A stretch of 64,000 nt of DNA from Bacillus sp. 1780r2a1 (GCA_024134725.1 CP099863.1:2475501-2539500); one strand, 5' to 3'. Shown: positions 8,612-18,139, numbered from the stretch's first letter. The notes: a model not told the origin generated them from the letters alone. Made by a program: numbers and translations.

Positions 8612-9324
8612 CGCTTCACCTTCTCTTTCCACCAAGTTAACCACTCACTCAACGTTTTTCTCCCAGCCATAAACACGTCAAAAGTGGAAAGATCCTCGCT
8701 AACAAGCTTACTTTTAATACTATCTAACTCAGCAATTACAGCCTGTTCTAGCTTATGCGTTAATTCACTTCGACTGGTTTCTGTATTTACTTCTATAGGT
8801 TTACCTACTTTAATAAATAGCTCTGGACGCTGATCATGACGAAAACTATAGCAATATGCAATTGGAATGGCTTGTACACTCTTTTCTTTTAACATGATAA
8901 AAGCCGGGCCGTCTGAAAATTGCAGAGGTCGCTTCTCTAAGTGTTCTTCCTTTCCCTGAGGAAAAATCCATACGGATTTTTTTTCTCTTAGCAATTTCCT
9001 GGTATACAAAAGCGATTTCATAACATGCTTGGGCGAGGATGGATTAACGGAAAATGCTCCAATTTTTCGAAAGAATGGAAAAGAATTCATACCTTCTTCA
9101 GACATCATTGCGTAGCTATCATGCTTAAGTAACACTCGATTTATATAAAAGCTAATTAAGCCGTCCCACCAACTTGAGTGGTTGGCAATAAATAGAGTCG
9201 GTTTATTATTCTCAACTGCTTCCTCCATATCGATGTAAATACGATAAAACTGCTTTTTCAACTGATAGTGTACAAACAGCTGCAAAACTCTCTCAAATCG
9301 TTTGTCTTTCTCCGGATAAATCAT
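8608..9324 (-). CDS. PlsC-family acyltransferase (1-acylglycerol-3-phosphate acyltransferase-like)
   Basis: A 238-residue acyltransferase with the catalytic block NHSSWWDG (about residue 47), the acceptor-binding stretch IFPQGKEE (about 120) and GPAFIML. PlsC-like domains acylate glycerolipids or, in carotenoid clusters, sugar hydroxyls. It overlaps both neighbours by ATGA, so it is made together with the glycosyltransferase and the CruF-like protein. Acylation of a glycosylated carotenoid is the likely job by context; the sequence alone would also fit a lipid acyltransferase. Confidence 0.85.
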   Translation of the reverse strand: MIYPEKDKRFERVLQLFVHYQLKKQFYRIYIDMEEAVENNKPTLFIANHSSWWDGLISFYINRVLLKHDSYAMMSEEGMNSFPFFRKIGAFSVNPSSPKHVMKSLLYTRKLLREKKSVWIFPQGKEEHLEKRPLQFSDGPAFIMLKEKSVQAIPIAYCYSFRHDQRPELFIKVGKPIEVNTETSRSELTHKLEQAVIAELDSIKSKLVSEDLSTFDVFMAGRKTLSEWLTWWKEKVKR

Positions 9325-10085
9325 ATTCTTTTCTCCTTTTGGTATAAAACAAAAAGAATGCTATATGGAATTAACGTCATAAGCACAACTAACCACAAAC
9401 CGTTGACCGCTGCCACAATGACAAACATCATAACAATGGCACTATATAAAACAACCATTCGACTTTCCCACTTTGGCTCTTCTTTTTTTTCTAAAGTCTC
9501 TAGCCAGAAGTAGAGGATAAACTGAATAAAAAATGAAAGTATAAACCAGCCTGAGAAATTAGAAAGTGGAATATCATAATAAAAGCTGTTTCCTTCCCAT
9601 ACCCAGTACTGCTTTACTACATAGGCCACTGGGTCAATCGCTAAATCCATAATGACTGCAAATATAGATGAGATTGTTGCGTATACTAGCCCCTTTACAA
9701 GATAAGGTAATTCCATCCTTTTCATAATACCAAGTGCAAGTACACGGCTAGTCACAATTACCATTAGCCACGCTGAACCAATGGTGAGCGGTACACCTAA
9801 AATTTTGGTACCAAAATCTTTCTCATAATCATATGAACCAAATAAAAAGTCATAGTGTACACCTAGACTTTCAATAACAATGGTTGCAACCATCACAAAC
9901 ATTGCGACGAGCAGTGCCGTCACCATTCGATATGATTTTGCCATATAGATAAAAGCAATGAAGCCACTTACATGTAAAAACACTACGTTTGCCCATTCAA
10001 GCCATGGCGGTAACCAATCAAAAGCAAGCAGAACAACTCCACATATGTACCAAATAATAAAAAATTGATAAATCTTTTCTGTCAA
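9321..10085 (-). CDS. Carotenoid biosynthesis protein, CruF-like (DUF422)
   Basis: A 254-residue protein with about seven membrane helices, typical of the CruF/carotenoid-synthesis family: the central ESLGVHYDFLFGSYDY segment (about residue 75), a helix beginning VPLTIGSAWLMV, and DLAIDPVA (about 150). CruF-type proteins hydrate the 1,2 double bond of the psi end, giving a hydroxyl for glycosylation. It is the first gene of the operon, starts at TTG after a very strong GAGGAGG site and overlaps the next gene by ATGA. Substrate chain length (C30 or C40) cannot be read here. Confidence 0.8.
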   Translation of the reverse strand: MTEKIYQFFIIWYICGVVLLAFDWLPPWLEWANVVFLHVSGFIAFIYMAKSYRMVTALLVAMFVMVATIVIESLGVHYDFLFGSYDYEKDFGTKILGVPLTIGSAWLMVIVTSRVLALGIMKRMELPYLVKGLVYATISSIFAVIMDLAIDPVAYVVKQYWVWEGNSFYYDIPLSNFSGWFILSFFIQFILYFWLETLEKKEEPKWESRMVVLYSAIVMMFVIVAAVNGLWLVVLMTLIPYSILFVLYQKEKRI

Positions 10086-10180
10086 TCTTTTTCCTCCTCT
10101 CAGTTTCTTTATTAACTGTAAAATGTAGCTAGTCGCTACTAAAGAAAGCTTTTTGCTTTTTAATATATCTATTGTACTTT

Positions 10181-10186
10181 ATACCC
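10181..10186 (-). promoter_or_regulatory. Possible sigma-B-type -10 element before the carotenoid operon
   Basis: GGGTAT on the reverse strand lies about 95 bp before the first gene. It matches the sigma-B -10 consensus, but no good GTTTAA -35 box is present at the right distance. Confidence 0.25.
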
Positions 10187-10299
10187 CCGCACTCTCTTAT
10201 TCATGCTAGAACATCATTATTATAAATCCTTTACCTCTTATGCTCTATTTTCAATATGTTCTTTACTATGTTATGTACAACCTTATTAATATTTGACAT

Positions 10300-10352
10300 A
10301 AAAATAGACATGAATGATAAGCTGAACAATTCAACTTTCATTTCATGTCTAT
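10300..10352 (-). terminator. Terminator overlapping the stop codon of the 10349 gene
   Basis: A long hairpin (ATAGACATGAAATGA with a near-perfect complement) ends in TTTTTA on the reverse strand. The upper arm includes the stop codon. Confidence 0.7.
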
Positions 10353-10828
10353 GGTGTAGCATTTGCTTTTTTAGCTAGTAAAAGCTGAATTGGCAATCCA
10401 ACTATAAGTCCTGGAAGCACAGACAGCATCGGTAGCCAAATTGGCCCAAGCAATACCCCATTAATTTTCACTACTGAAGCATACATGATACCTACGGTTA
10501 CGAAGTAAGCACAGCACGCAAACGGTATAAATGAGTAAAGAGGAGGTGCAGTAGCTTCTGCATCTTTAAAGCCATCCCACATTGCAAAAAAATACAAGCA
10601 TGGGTAAAACATAATCCACTGCATGTCAACAGTGGCTAATGCCTGTTCCGTTTCACCTAAAAAACTTAATCGTATTGCAGAGTTAAAATGTGCGCCCATA
10701 TTAATTAAAAATTCCAATGCTATAAACACAATCCCTTTTACGTACTGCTTGTTTAATAATTGACTAAACCCTGGTAGGGCAATATTCCACAGAATTGCTT
10801 CTAGTCTAGTCAAAAAATCGACTCTCAC
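10349..10828 (-). CDS. Small multi-pass membrane protein, unknown function
   Basis: A 159-residue protein with four or five hydrophobic segments. The opening (residues about 10-45: PGFSQLLNKQYVKGIVFIAL) resembles the PGxGQxxxGxxxKGI pattern of TM2-like/DUF5683-like membrane proteins. It lies 160 bp downstream of ureD in the same direction and ends in its own terminator. It does not look like the nickel permease UreH found after some Bacillus urease operons, and it has no His-rich metal motif. Function is unknown. Confidence 0.7.
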   Translation of the reverse strand: MRVDFLTRLEAILWNIALPGFSQLLNKQYVKGIVFIALEFLINMGAHFNSAIRLSFLGETEQALATVDMQWIMFYPCLYFFAMWDGFKDAEATAPPLYSFIPFACCAYFVTVGIMYASVVKINGVLLGPIWLPMLSVLPGLIVGLPIQLLLAKKANATP

Positions 10829-10989
10829 ATTTTAGAATATGTACAGGGGGCACTTGGCTTCGTAATTGTTTTCTCATCCTTATCTACCTCGCATTGATTT
10901 ACGAATAGTTTTAGTAAAGGAGAAAAATTTATACTCTGAAATGTAATTTTCTGTAAGGTTTTTTAACGCTATGAATCAAAGCAAGCTTT

Positions 10990-11805
10990 TTAATATTTAC
11001 GAAGAGAAACAATATCTAAGCCTAACAGACGCTTTCTCAGGAACTGAAAGCATCTGTTAATAATTCTTTCAAGGGTTTTTGTATCATTTCCTAAAATTCT
11101 AATGGCACATCCATTTATCGCCAATTTTGAAATACCTATATATCCATTCTGCTCTTCGCTTATTACTTCATCATACAACTCGTCAATGACCGAATCGATA
11201 ATTCCTTCAGCAATTGCTAAAAAAGAACCGAAATGCGTATAGCCCTCCATTTTCATAATCGCATGGATGTCTTCATGAGGAGATAAAAACAAGTGATCAA
11301 AAACCATTAACTGATTTTTTCGATAAATTTTCAACTTTGAGCGCACTGAATGATACTTAAATGTCTGTCCATCAGGTGACCAGCCTGGTGTAATGATATC
11401 AGAGATAAAAAACGTTGCTTTTTCTTCCATATGTACAGTTGTTTCTTGTATAAAACGCGCACCTTCGTATAAAATAAGTGGATCTGGAAGGTATTCAACC
11501 ACTGCTCCTTTTCTTAAGAACAGCTCTGTTTCTTGAAACACAGGTTCGTGTGGCGTTCGGTATACTTTTGTTGCAGCCTGTGTGGTCAAGCAAACATGTG
11601 CATCCTCTTTAGCTGTGATGCACGCTTTATAATGGTCCCCTCCAACATATCCACCTCCTACATGTAGAAGGTAGATTGTCGGGATATGCTCTTCCATGTA
11701 GATTGGACGAGCTACTTTAAAAGCTCCATCATGATAGGTGTTATGAACAACCGTCTTATTTTTTACCTTGTGCGATTCAAGTTTTAAATAGCCTGTATAA
11801 CTCAT
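10990..11805 (-). CDS. ureD: Urease accessory protein UreD (UreH)
   Basis: A 271-residue urease accessory protein, the last gene of the ureABCEFGD operon. Family features include [12 protein letters not shown] (about residue 48), the [10 protein letters not shown] segment (about 76) and YLPDPLI (about 108). UreD forms the UreDFG platform that guides nickel to the apo-urease active site. It overlaps ureG by ATGA. Length is normal for Firmicutes. Confidence 0.95.
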   Translation of the reverse strand: MSYTGYLKLESHKVKNKTVVHNTYHDGAFKVARPIYMEEHIPTIYLLHVGGGYVGGDHYKACITAKEDAHVCLTTQAATKVYRTPHEPVFQETELFLRKGAVVEYLPDPLILYEGARFIQETTVHMEEKATFFISDIITPGWSPDGQTFKYHSVRSKLKIYRKNQLMVFDHLFLSPHEDIHAIMKMEGYTHFGSFLAIAEGIIDSVIDELYDEVISEEQNGYIGISKLAINGCAIRILGNDTKTLERIINRCFQFLRKRLLGLDIVSLRKY

Positions 11806-12416
11806 GATTCAATGCCGATAAGTAATACTTCTTTTTTAATCCACTGAATGACGTCAGCCAGCCCTTGATCCTTTTTCAAATTTGTAAATACAAAAGGCTT
11901 CTTGCCTCGTGCTGCAATTGTATCTTCTTTCATCACGTCTAAGCTTGCACCAACATACGGAGCTAAATCCGTCTTATTAATAATAAACAAGTCCGATTTA
12001 ATCATCCCTTGTCCACCTTTACGGGGAATCTTTTCACCCTGAGCGACGTCAATGATATAAATAGAAAAATCCACAAGTTCTGGACTAAACGTTGCCGCTA
12101 AATTATCTCCGCCGCTTTCCACAAAAATCAGCTCAACGTCAGGATGTCTTTCAACCAGTTCATCGATTGCGGCAAAGTTCATAGAAGCATCTTCTCGAAT
12201 AGCAGTGTGCGGACAACCTCCTGTTTCCACACCGATGATGCGTTCTTGAGGTAATACGCTGTTTTTCACTAAAAACTGAGCATCTTCTTTTGTATAGATA
12301 TCATTTGTAATAACCGCCATGCTTAGCTCACTTTGTAATGCTCTGGTTAGCCTTTCTACAAGCATTGTTTTCCCCGCCCCTACAGGACCTCCTATACCAA
12401 CTCTCATTGCATTCAT
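11802..12416 (-). CDS. ureG: Urease accessory GTPase UreG
   Basis: A 204-residue SIMIBI GTPase with P-loop GGPVGAGKT (about residue 9), the nickel/zinc-binding CPH motif ([15 protein letters not shown], about 66), ESGGDN and the guanine motif NKTD. It supplies nickel and GTP energy for urease maturation. It begins 47 bp after ureF. That gap contains a perfect 7-bp hairpin (12423-12439) between an AAGGGAGG stretch and the ATG, which may influence translation. A second in-frame ATG three codons later is an alternative start. Confidence 0.95.
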   Translation of the reverse strand: MNAMRVGIGGPVGAGKTMLVERLTRALQSELSMAVITNDIYTKEDAQFLVKNSVLPQERIIGVETGGCPHTAIREDASMNFAAIDELVERHPDVELIFVESGGDNLAATFSPELVDFSIYIIDVAQGEKIPRKGGQGMIKSDLFIINKTDLAPYVGASLDVMKEDTIAARGKKPFVFTNLKKDQGLADVIQWIKKEVLLIGIES

Positions 12417-12422
12417 TTTTTC

Positions 12423-12439
12423 GCCTTCACTATGAAGGC
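12423..12439 (-). other. Hairpin before the ureG start codon
   Basis: GCCTTCA and TGAAGGC pair around a 3-nt loop, 7 nt before the ureG ATG. AAGGGAGGG precedes the hairpin, so folding would bring it closer to the start codon. No T-run follows, so it is not a terminator. Confidence 0.4.
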
Positions 12440-12463
12440 TTCCCTCCCTTATATTATTTTGTA

Positions 12464-13150
12464 TTAAGACATAAATAAGCGGACGTGCAGACGTTCATGC
12501 TGCATTTGAGCAATTTCAAGCCCTGGCGTCATTGAACCAAGCTCACTCGAATCCGCACGAAGAATGTTCGTGACTGCTTGATCAATCTTTTCATGAAAAG
12601 CAAGTGAAATTCGCTGACCATCCGTTTGCCCAATTGGAATGCCACGAACTGCATTTTGAATAAGCGATGACACTGTAGCATACAAGTGCGTAGAAACAGC
12701 CGTTTGTTTACACACCCGTAATTGTTGAGCTATAATCGCAAAGACAATTGATGGATGACCAAAGCATTCTTTCCGTTGAATTTCGTGTTCATAGCATCTT
12801 AAAAGCTTGTTATTAAACAAATCAATACAAAGCTTTACCATTCTCTGACCAATTCTCCTTGTCCCTTCCCTTGTTTCTTTTGATAGCGTCAGCGCATACA
12901 GCTCTTGATCTAGCTCTATTATTTCCTGAAGATTCGCTTCTGACGCAAATTCGTATGCCAGCCGGCAAGCTAACCCATCTGTATAAGTAAGCTGCGTTTC
13001 TGTATACGTACTAAGAGCTTCAGAAAATGTATCGGCATTTGTGATTCGCTCTTTTTGGATATAGGTTTCCATACCAAACGAATGAGAAAAAGCCCCCGAT
13101 GGAAAATTCGAATCACACAGCTGTACAAGCGCTAACAGTTGGTTAGTCAT
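12464..13150 (-). CDS. ureF: Urease accessory protein UreF
   Basis: A 228-residue all-helical accessory protein. Typical segments are [19 protein letters not shown] (about residues 10-28), [13 protein letters not shown] (about 165) and the C-terminal [19 protein letters not shown]. UreF bridges UreD and UreG in the maturation complex. The ATG at 13150 lies inside the last codons of ureE (8-nt overlap) and gives the normal N-terminus; a longer open frame upstream lies within ureE and is not expected to be used. Confidence 0.93.
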   Translation of the reverse strand: MTNQLLALVQLCDSNFPSGAFSHSFGMETYIQKERITNADTFSEALSTYTETQLTYTDGLACRLAYEFASEANLQEIIELDQELYALTLSKETREGTRRIGQRMVKLCIDLFNNKLLRCYEHEIQRKECFGHPSIVFAIIAQQLRVCKQTAVSTHLYATVSSLIQNAVRGIPIGQTDGQRISLAFHEKIDQAVTNILRADSSELGSMTPGLEIAQMQHERLHVRLFMS

Positions 13151-13589
13151 GACTATGTCCAATATGTCTAAATGCTTTTTGAACCGCTCTCTTTTCACGC
13201 TTATATGGAATTCTTAGTTCGTTAAGAAGCTCTTCAACTAAATAATCATATTGAACAAGCATTTCATTCTCTTCAAACTGCGCTGGCAAATGCCGATTTC
13301 CAAGTTGATGAGCAATCTCCCCCATCTGCTTAATACTTGTAGGTTGAATTGTTAATAAGTCATCTGCTACTACTTGAATGACAATCATATTTTTCTCATC
13401 CATATAAAGCACGTCACCATCTACAAGTTCACGACTTTCTTTTAGGCGAATTCCTAACTCTTTACCATGATCGGTGACAACTCGCTGCACGCGCTTTAAC
13501 AGATGATCACTTTCCAAATACACTTTTTCAATATGCGGAGCTTTCTTTTCTAACGTAGCGACATTCCCAACAATTTGTTCTATTAACAT
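13143..13589 (-). CDS. ureE: Urease accessory protein UreE (nickel chaperone)
   Basis: A 148-residue protein with an N-terminal peptide-binding domain and a C-terminal metal-binding domain ([21 protein letters not shown], about residues 95-115, with the conserved histidine). It ends FRHIGHSHD, a short His tail rather than the long His-rich tail of some species. The start at 13589 follows AGGTGA and gives the usual UreE length; the upstream in-frame extension overlaps ureC and is rejected. It delivers Ni2+ to UreG. Confidence 0.93.
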   Translation of the reverse strand: MLIEQIVGNVATLEKKAPHIEKVYLESDHLLKRVQRVVTDHGKELGIRLKESRELVDGDVLYMDEKNMIVIQVVADDLLTIQPTSIKQMGEIAHQLGNRHLPAQFEENEMLVQYDYLVEELLNELRIPYKREKRAVQKAFRHIGHSHD

Positions 13590-13599
13590 TGCTTTCACC

Positions 13600-15309
13600 T
13601 CAAAATAAAAAGTATCGTTGTGCCATAGGTAATACTTCTGCTGGCTCACACGTAATTAATTCATCATCCACTCGTACTTCGTATGTTTGTGGATCCACAT
13701 CAATTTTAGGCATTTCACCATTTAGCTTCATATCCGTTTTACTTAGTGAGCGAATCCCTTTTACAGGCTTAATCTGTTTCTGTAAATTCAAGTTTCTATG
13801 CACTCCTCGATTGTATGCAGCTTGCGAGATAAACGTTATGGCGGTTCTATGGCGCGCTTTTCCATAAGAAGCAAACATCGGACGGTATAAAACAGGCTGA
13901 GGCGTAGGAATTGAGGCATTAGGATCACCCATTTGACTGTGAGCAATCATTCCGCCTTTAACGATTAATTCTGGCTTTACGCCAAAGAATGCTGGGTCCC
14001 AAACGACTAAGTCTGCAAGCTTACCAGCTTCTACTGAGCCTACGTATTCTGAAATCCCATGGGTGATAGCTGGATTAATTGTATACTTTGCAATATATCG
14101 CTTAATGCGTTCATTATCACCAATACCACTATCGCCGTTTAACTTTCCTCTTTGCTTTTTCATCTTGTCTGCTGTTTGCCACGTTCTCGTAATCACTTCA
14201 CCAACGCGGCCCATAGCTTGTGAATCAGAAGAAATCATGCTGAAAACTCCAAGGTCATGCAAAATATCTTCAGCTGCAATGGTTTCTTTACGAATACGAG
14301 AATCCGCAAATGCAATATCTTCTGGAACGGAAGGATCTAAATGATGACAAACCATCAGCATATCCAAATGTTCTTCTAGGGTGTTAATCGTATAAGGTCT
14401 GGTTGGATTTGTTGATGACGGGAGAATATTTTTAAAACTTGCCATCTTCATAATGTCAGGTGCATGTCCACCGCCTGCTCCTTCCGTATGATACGTATGA
14501 ATGACACGATTTCCAATTGCTCTCATCGTATCTTCGACAAATCCGCCTTCGTTTAGCGTATCTGTATGGATTGCAATCTGCACATCATATTCATCCGCAA
14601 CTTGAAGGCTTGTATCAATTGCTGACGCGGTGGTGCCCCAATCTTCATGAAGCTTAAGACCAATCGCTCCAGCCTCAATTTGTTCGATAAGAGGCTGCTT
14701 GGATGATGCGTTCCCTTTACCTAAAAAACCTACATTCATTGGAAAAGCCTCAGCTGCTTCTAACATCCGCTCGATATACCAAGCTCCAGGTGTGCACGTC
14801 GTCGCGTTTGTTCCCGTTGCAGGACCAGTTCCTCCTCCAATCATCGTTGTAATTCCAGAAGATAAGGCGGTTTCGATTTGCTGTGGACAGATAAAATGTA
14901 TATGCGCATCAATCCCTCCAGCCGTCACAATTTTCCCTTCTGCAGCAATGATTTCAGTACTAGCTCCAATCACAATATCAACATCATCCATCAATAGTGG
15001 ATTTCCTGCTTTTCCAATGGTTTGGATCATGCCATCCTTTACGCCAATATCCGCTTTGTATATCCCCGTATAATCCATAATGATGGCATTCGTAAAAACA
15101 AGATCTGCCGCTTCACTTCTTGTTGCAAGAGGATGCTGTCCCATTCCATCACGAATAACTTTTCCTCCACCAAACTTTACTTCATCACCATAGGTTGTAA
15201 AATCCTTTTCAATTTCAATAAAAAGGCTGGTATCAGCTAGCCTTACAGCATCTCCAACCGTCGGCCCAAACATATCTGCATACTGTTTTCTTGACATTTT
15301 AAAGCTCAT
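13600..15309 (-). CDS. ureC: Urease alpha subunit UreC
   Basis: A 569-residue catalytic subunit. The nickel ligands and catalytic residues are present: HIHFICPQ (about residue 137), the carbamylated lysine in [12 protein letters not shown] (about 219), [12 protein letters not shown] (about 275) and the flap VCHHLDP (about 320) with the following acidic stretch. Urease hydrolyses urea to ammonia and carbamate in the cytoplasm. Gap to ureB is 7 bp. A second ATG four codons in has no ribosome binding site, so the first is kept. Confidence 0.97.
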   Translation of the reverse strand: MSFKMSRKQYADMFGPTVGDAVRLADTSLFIEIEKDFTTYGDEVKFGGGKVIRDGMGQHPLATRSEAADLVFTNAIIMDYTGIYKADIGVKDGMIQTIGKAGNPLLMDDVDIVIGASTEIIAAEGKIVTAGGIDAHIHFICPQQIETALSSGITTMIGGGTGPATGTNATTCTPGAWYIERMLEAAEAFPMNVGFLGKGNASSKQPLIEQIEAGAIGLKLHEDWGTTASAIDTSLQVADEYDVQIAIHTDTLNEGGFVEDTMRAIGNRVIHTYHTEGAGGGHAPDIMKMASFKNILPSSTNPTRPYTINTLEEHLDMLMVCHHLDPSVPEDIAFADSRIRKETIAAEDILHDLGVFSMISSDSQAMGRVGEVITRTWQTADKMKKQRGKLNGDSGIGDNERIKRYIAKYTINPAITHGISEYVGSVEAGKLADLVVWDPAFFGVKPELIVKGGMIAHSQMGDPNASIPTPQPVLYRPMFASYGKARHRTAITFISQAAYNRGVHRNLNLQKQIKPVKGIRSLSKTDMKLNGEMPKIDVDPQTYEVRVDDELITCEPAEVLPMAQRYFLF

Positions 15310-15316
15310 GTTCGAC

Positions 15317-15640
15317 CTACTCCTCTTTTAGCTCCCCCGTGGGTCCATTTGTTTTATTGTTTAATCCATATACATGCTTTGTTCCTGAAAAAGGTACAAG
15401 CTGGACCGTTTTAGGATCACCTGGTTCAAAGCGAACGGCCGTACCAGCAGGAATATTTAAGTGATAGCCAAACGCTTCTTTTCGATCAAATTCTAACCCG
15501 TAATTAACTTCGTAGAAATGAAAGTGAGATCCTACCTGAACAGGACGGTCCCCTCGGTTGGTTACCAAAACCTCAACTATCCCCTTATCTTTGTTACATA
15601 CAATTTCATCTTTACGTAACTTGTATTCTCCGGGAATCAC
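15317..15640 (-). CDS. ureB: Urease beta subunit UreB
   Basis: A 107-residue subunit of normal bacterial length, beginning MIPGEY and containing [20 protein letters not shown] and the [10 protein letters not shown] motif. It stabilises the alpha subunit in the (ABC)3 assembly. It lies 14 bp after ureA and 7 bp before ureC. A GAGGGGGAAG ribosome binding site precedes the start. Confidence 0.96.
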   Translation of the reverse strand: MIPGEYKLRKDEIVCNKDKGIVEVLVTNRGDRPVQVGSHFHFYEVNYGLEFDRKEAFGYHLNIPAGTAVRFEPGDPKTVQLVPFSGTKHVYGLNNKTNGPTGELKEE

Positions 15641-15654
15641 TTCTTCCCCCTCCT

Positions 15655-15957
15655 CTATCGAATTGGATCATGTACCGTCACAAGCTTTGTTCCATCTGGA
15701 AATGTTGCTTCCACCTGAATGTCATGAATCATTTCAGGAATACCTTCCATCACATCATCTCGCGACAATATTTGTGTTCCAAGCTGCATTAATTCAGCAA
15801 CGGTACGACCATCCCTAGCTCCTTCTGTCATTTCATATGTAATAATGGCAACCGCTTCTGGATAGTTCAGTTTTAACCCTCTCGCTTGCCTACGCCTTGC
15901 GAGGTCTGCGGCGACAACCACCATAAGCTTTTCTTGCTCTCGCTGTGTGAGTTTCAT
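15655..15957 (-). CDS. ureA: Urease gamma subunit UreA
   Basis: A 100-residue small structural subunit, first gene of the urease operon. Characteristic segments are [11 protein letters not shown], the [18 protein letters not shown] stretch (about residue 22) and [18 protein letters not shown] at the C-terminus. An AAAGGAAG site precedes the ATG. About 60-110 bp upstream are a sigma-A-type promoter and a GlnR/TnrA-type box, which suggests induction under nitrogen limitation. Confidence 0.97.
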   Translation of the reverse strand: MKLTQREQEKLMVVVAADLARRRQARGLKLNYPEAVAIITYEMTEGARDGRTVAELMQLGTQILSRDDVMEGIPEMIHDIQVEATFPDGTKLVTVHDPIR

Positions 15958-16017
15958 TTAAGATCTTCCTTTCTGTAGAACATGCATGACGACCAAAAAA
16001 CAACTTCTAACAATAAA

Positions 16018-16034
16018 TGTTACTTAACCTAACA
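16018..16034 (-). promoter_or_regulatory. GlnR/TnrA-type operator upstream of ureA
   Basis: TGTTACTTAACCTAACA matches the remembered GlnR/TnrA consensus TGTNA-N7-TNACA at every fixed position. It lies just downstream of the predicted -10 box, a position suited to repression. B. subtilis urease is known to be under TnrA/GlnR control. Confidence 0.6.
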
Positions 16035-16042
16035 TATAATTA

Positions 16043-16070
16043 ATTATAGTGAATTTTCAGATTAAATCAA
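16043..16070 (-). promoter_or_regulatory. Predicted sigma-A promoter of the urease operon
   Basis: On the reverse strand, TTGATT and TATAAT are separated by 16 bp, and the GlnR/TnrA-type box follows the -10 element by 8 bp. Confidence 0.5.
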
Positions 16071-16104
16071 ACTCTTTTTCTATTTTTATACAAAATAGAG
16101 AAAT

Positions 16105-16141
16105 AAAAAAAGAGATGTCTGCAATGAGACATCTCTTTTTC
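16105..16141 (-). terminator. Terminator of the LysM/3D gene
   Basis: A perfect AGAGATGTCT/AGACATCTCT hairpin with a 6-nt loop is flanked by A- and T-runs and lies 11 bp after the stop codon. It could work in both directions. Confidence 0.8.
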
Positions 16142-16151
16142 TTATCAACTA

Positions 16152-17030
16152 TTAATTTAATACTGTAACGTTAACTGTTTTACGACCCCATTGCTCTGCA
16201 TCAGCTTGTGCAGGAACAAATACGTCGATTTTATTACCTTTAATCGCTCCGCCAGTATCAGCAGCGATTGCTTCTCCATATCCTTCAACATATACTTTTG
16301 AACCTAATGGGATTACGCTAGGATCTACAGCAATTACTTTTTGGTTTGGATTTGCTTTTAAATCTACTCCCGTAGCAGTTACACCACTACATCCTTCACA
16401 GCTAGCTGTATAAGCAGTTGCTTCAACTGTTAACTGCTTACCGCTCTGTTGTGATTGTTCAGCAGGTTGTTCCTCTTTAGCTGGCTCAGGTTGTGGCGCT
16501 GGTGCAGCCGCTTCCTGAACTGGCTCTTGTTTTTGCTCAGCTTCTGGTGCCGGTTGTTCGGCAGGCTCTTGAGCTGGTTCTTCCTTTGGTGCCGGCGCAG
16601 CTTCTTGCACAGGTTCAGCTTTTGGTGCTGGAGCTGGTTGTGCTACAGCTTGTGAACCTCCATTTGTTTCAATGGCAAAGACCTGTCCTGGAATGATAAG
16701 GTCACTTCCTAATCCGTTCCAAGCTTTAATTTGCTCTACTGTTACGCCATATTCTTGGCTAATTGACCATAATGTATCGCCGCGCTCAACTTTATGTGTA
16801 ATCTCTTTTATAATTGATACATTTAAATTTTGTTCTGGATGAATAATCGTTGATGTTAAGTTATTTGCATCTTTTAATTCGTCAACGCTCACATCATGGT
16901 TTTGAGCGATGCTCCACAACGTATCACCTTTTTGTACTTGATACGTTTCGTTTGCACTTGCAGATGCTCCACCTGCAAGCCCCGCTGAAAGGATTGCTGT
17001 TGTTCCTAGAGTAAATATAAATTTCTTCAT
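16152..17030 (-). CDS. Secreted LysM-3D domain cell wall hydrolase (YocH-like)
   Basis: A 292-residue exported protein. It has a signal peptide with cleavage near ASA (about residue 26), two LysM repeats (about 29-72 and 75-118, each with KGDTLWSI or RGDTLWSI), a linker rich in Pro, Ala, Glu and Gln (about 125-200) and a C-terminal 3D domain (VEATAYTA... IAVDPSVIPLGSKVYVEGYG ... AADTGGAIKGNKID). The 3D domain carries the aspartates of the MltA/YabE fold. YocH-like proteins remodel peptidoglycan and are often WalR-controlled; a near-match WalR box lies upstream. Confidence 0.9.
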   Translation of the reverse strand: MKKFIFTLGTTAILSAGLAGGASASANETYQVQKGDTLWSIAQNHDVSVDELKDANNLTSTIIHPEQNLNVSIIKEITHKVERGDTLWSISQEYGVTVEQIKAWNGLGSDLIIPGQVFAIETNGGSQAVAQPAPAPKAEPVQEAAPAPKEEPAQEPAEQPAPEAEQKQEPVQEAAAPAPQPEPAKEEQPAEQSQQSGKQLTVEATAYTASCEGCSGVTATGVDLKANPNQKVIAVDPSVIPLGSKVYVEGYGEAIAADTGGAIKGNKIDVFVPAQADAEQWGRKTVNVTVLN

Positions 17031-17079
17031 TTACGAATACCTCCTTATTTACTCAATGACTGAATGATATCACCTAGAG

Positions 17080-17096
17080 ATTGCACAGCCATTACA
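17080..17096 (-). promoter_or_regulatory. Candidate WalR (YycF) box
   Basis: On the reverse strand TGTAAT-GGCTG-TGCAAT matches the WalR direct repeat TGTWAH-N5-TGTWAH except for one base in the second repeat. It lies 50-66 bp before the YocH-like start codon. Confidence 0.35.
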
Positions 17097-17237
17097 GGAA
17101 CATTCAACTTCCATTACAAAAATAACGCTTTTTTAACATGAAACTGTAATTTTTCTGATAATTTGTCCATATGCTTCAATAATTTCCATTTATTTGATGT
17201 TTTTTACAAACAAATCTTCCTATTCCTTTTTATCCAT

Positions 17238-17287
17238 AAAAAAAGCATCCTAATTGTTAGATAATTCTATCAATTAGGATGCTTTTC
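17238..17287 (-). terminator. Terminator of the nitroreductase gene
   Basis: A perfect 16-bp stem (AAAAGCATCCTAATTG with its complement) and 14-nt loop is followed by T on the reverse strand, 24 bp after the stop codon. Confidence 0.8.
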
Positions 17288-17310
17288 ATCAATTGCATCC
17301 AACTGGTTAT

Positions 17311-18060
17311 TTATTTTTTATTAAAGCCTTGTTTCTCTACGTACTCTTTCATATACATACGCGTCGGGTTCGATAGCATATGAGCCATTTGACCAGTCCA
17401 CGTATCGTTTCTGTTTCCATTTGTACGCTCATTATAATAAGAAGAAATCTGTTCATTATAAGCTTGCAATTCTTCAATAAACTTATTGTGATCTTGCTCG
17501 TATACTTCTTCATGATACACATTAGCTTGAGGTAAACGAGGCTTTTTATCTGTATCGGTAGCCGGATACCCAATCGTTAAACCAAATAGTGGCAGTACGC
17601 GACTAGGGAGCTTTAATAATTCTTGAACATCTTGAAGCTGATTTCGAAGTCCACCGATATAACAGATTCCAAGCCCCATCGACTCTGCAGCAATTGATGC
17701 ATTTTGAGCTGCTAAAGCTGCGTCGATTAAAGCAACCATGAATTTTTCAGTACTTTCAAGGGACTCAGATAAATCTTTGCCCTCCATTTCAGCAATAACA
17801 TCGTGCCTATGCAAGTCTGCACAAAAAAGAAGCAAGTGACCATTTTGGGCAACATAAGGTTGATTACCCGCTAGTTCAGCCAAGCGATTCTTAGTTTCTT
17901 GATTTTTAATTCCAATTATTGAATATGCTTGTATATAGCTTGAGGTAGAAGCTGCTTGGGCACTTTCTACAATTTTATGAACCTGCTCATCTGTTAAAGG
18001 TTTATCTTGATATTTCCTCACTGAGCGATGACTTAAAATTGTTTCAATAACTTCGTTCAT
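17311..18060 (-). CDS. NADPH-dependent nitroreductase/flavin reductase (NfsA/NfrA family)
   Basis: A 249-residue FMN oxidoreductase. Family signatures are HRSVRKYQDKPLTDEQV (about residues 11-27), AQAASTSSYIQAYS (about 34) with the FMN-phosphate residues, and GLGICYIGGLRN (about 130). Relatives reduce nitro compounds, quinones, azo dyes, flavins and disulphides using NADPH. It is a single gene with its own terminator. The physiological substrate cannot be read from sequence. Confidence 0.92.
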   Translation of the reverse strand: MNEVIETILSHRSVRKYQDKPLTDEQVHKIVESAQAASTSSYIQAYSIIGIKNQETKNRLAELAGNQPYVAQNGHLLLFCADLHRHDVIAEMEGKDLSESLESTEKFMVALIDAALAAQNASIAAESMGLGICYIGGLRNQLQDVQELLKLPSRVLPLFGLTIGYPATDTDKKPRLPQANVYHEEVYEQDHNKFIEELQAYNEQISSYYNERTNGNRNDTWTGQMAHMLSNPTRMYMKEYVEKQGFNKK

Positions 18061-18139
18061 TTTTTAGAACCCCTTTTTCATTTTAATTCATTCACTTCTT
18101 AGTATAACGAATCTCTCCTTTTTTCAACATTTTTCTGCT

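Noticed and set aside
10349-10828. UreH-type nickel permease as an eighth urease gene
   Set aside because: The protein lacks the His-rich HxxxxDH motif of nickel/cobalt permeases and looks TM2-like; it has its own spacing and terminator.
16455-16696. Forward open frames opposite the LysM-3D protein linker
   Set aside because: They mirror the Pro/Glu/Gln-rich linker on the real strand and have no ribosome binding site.
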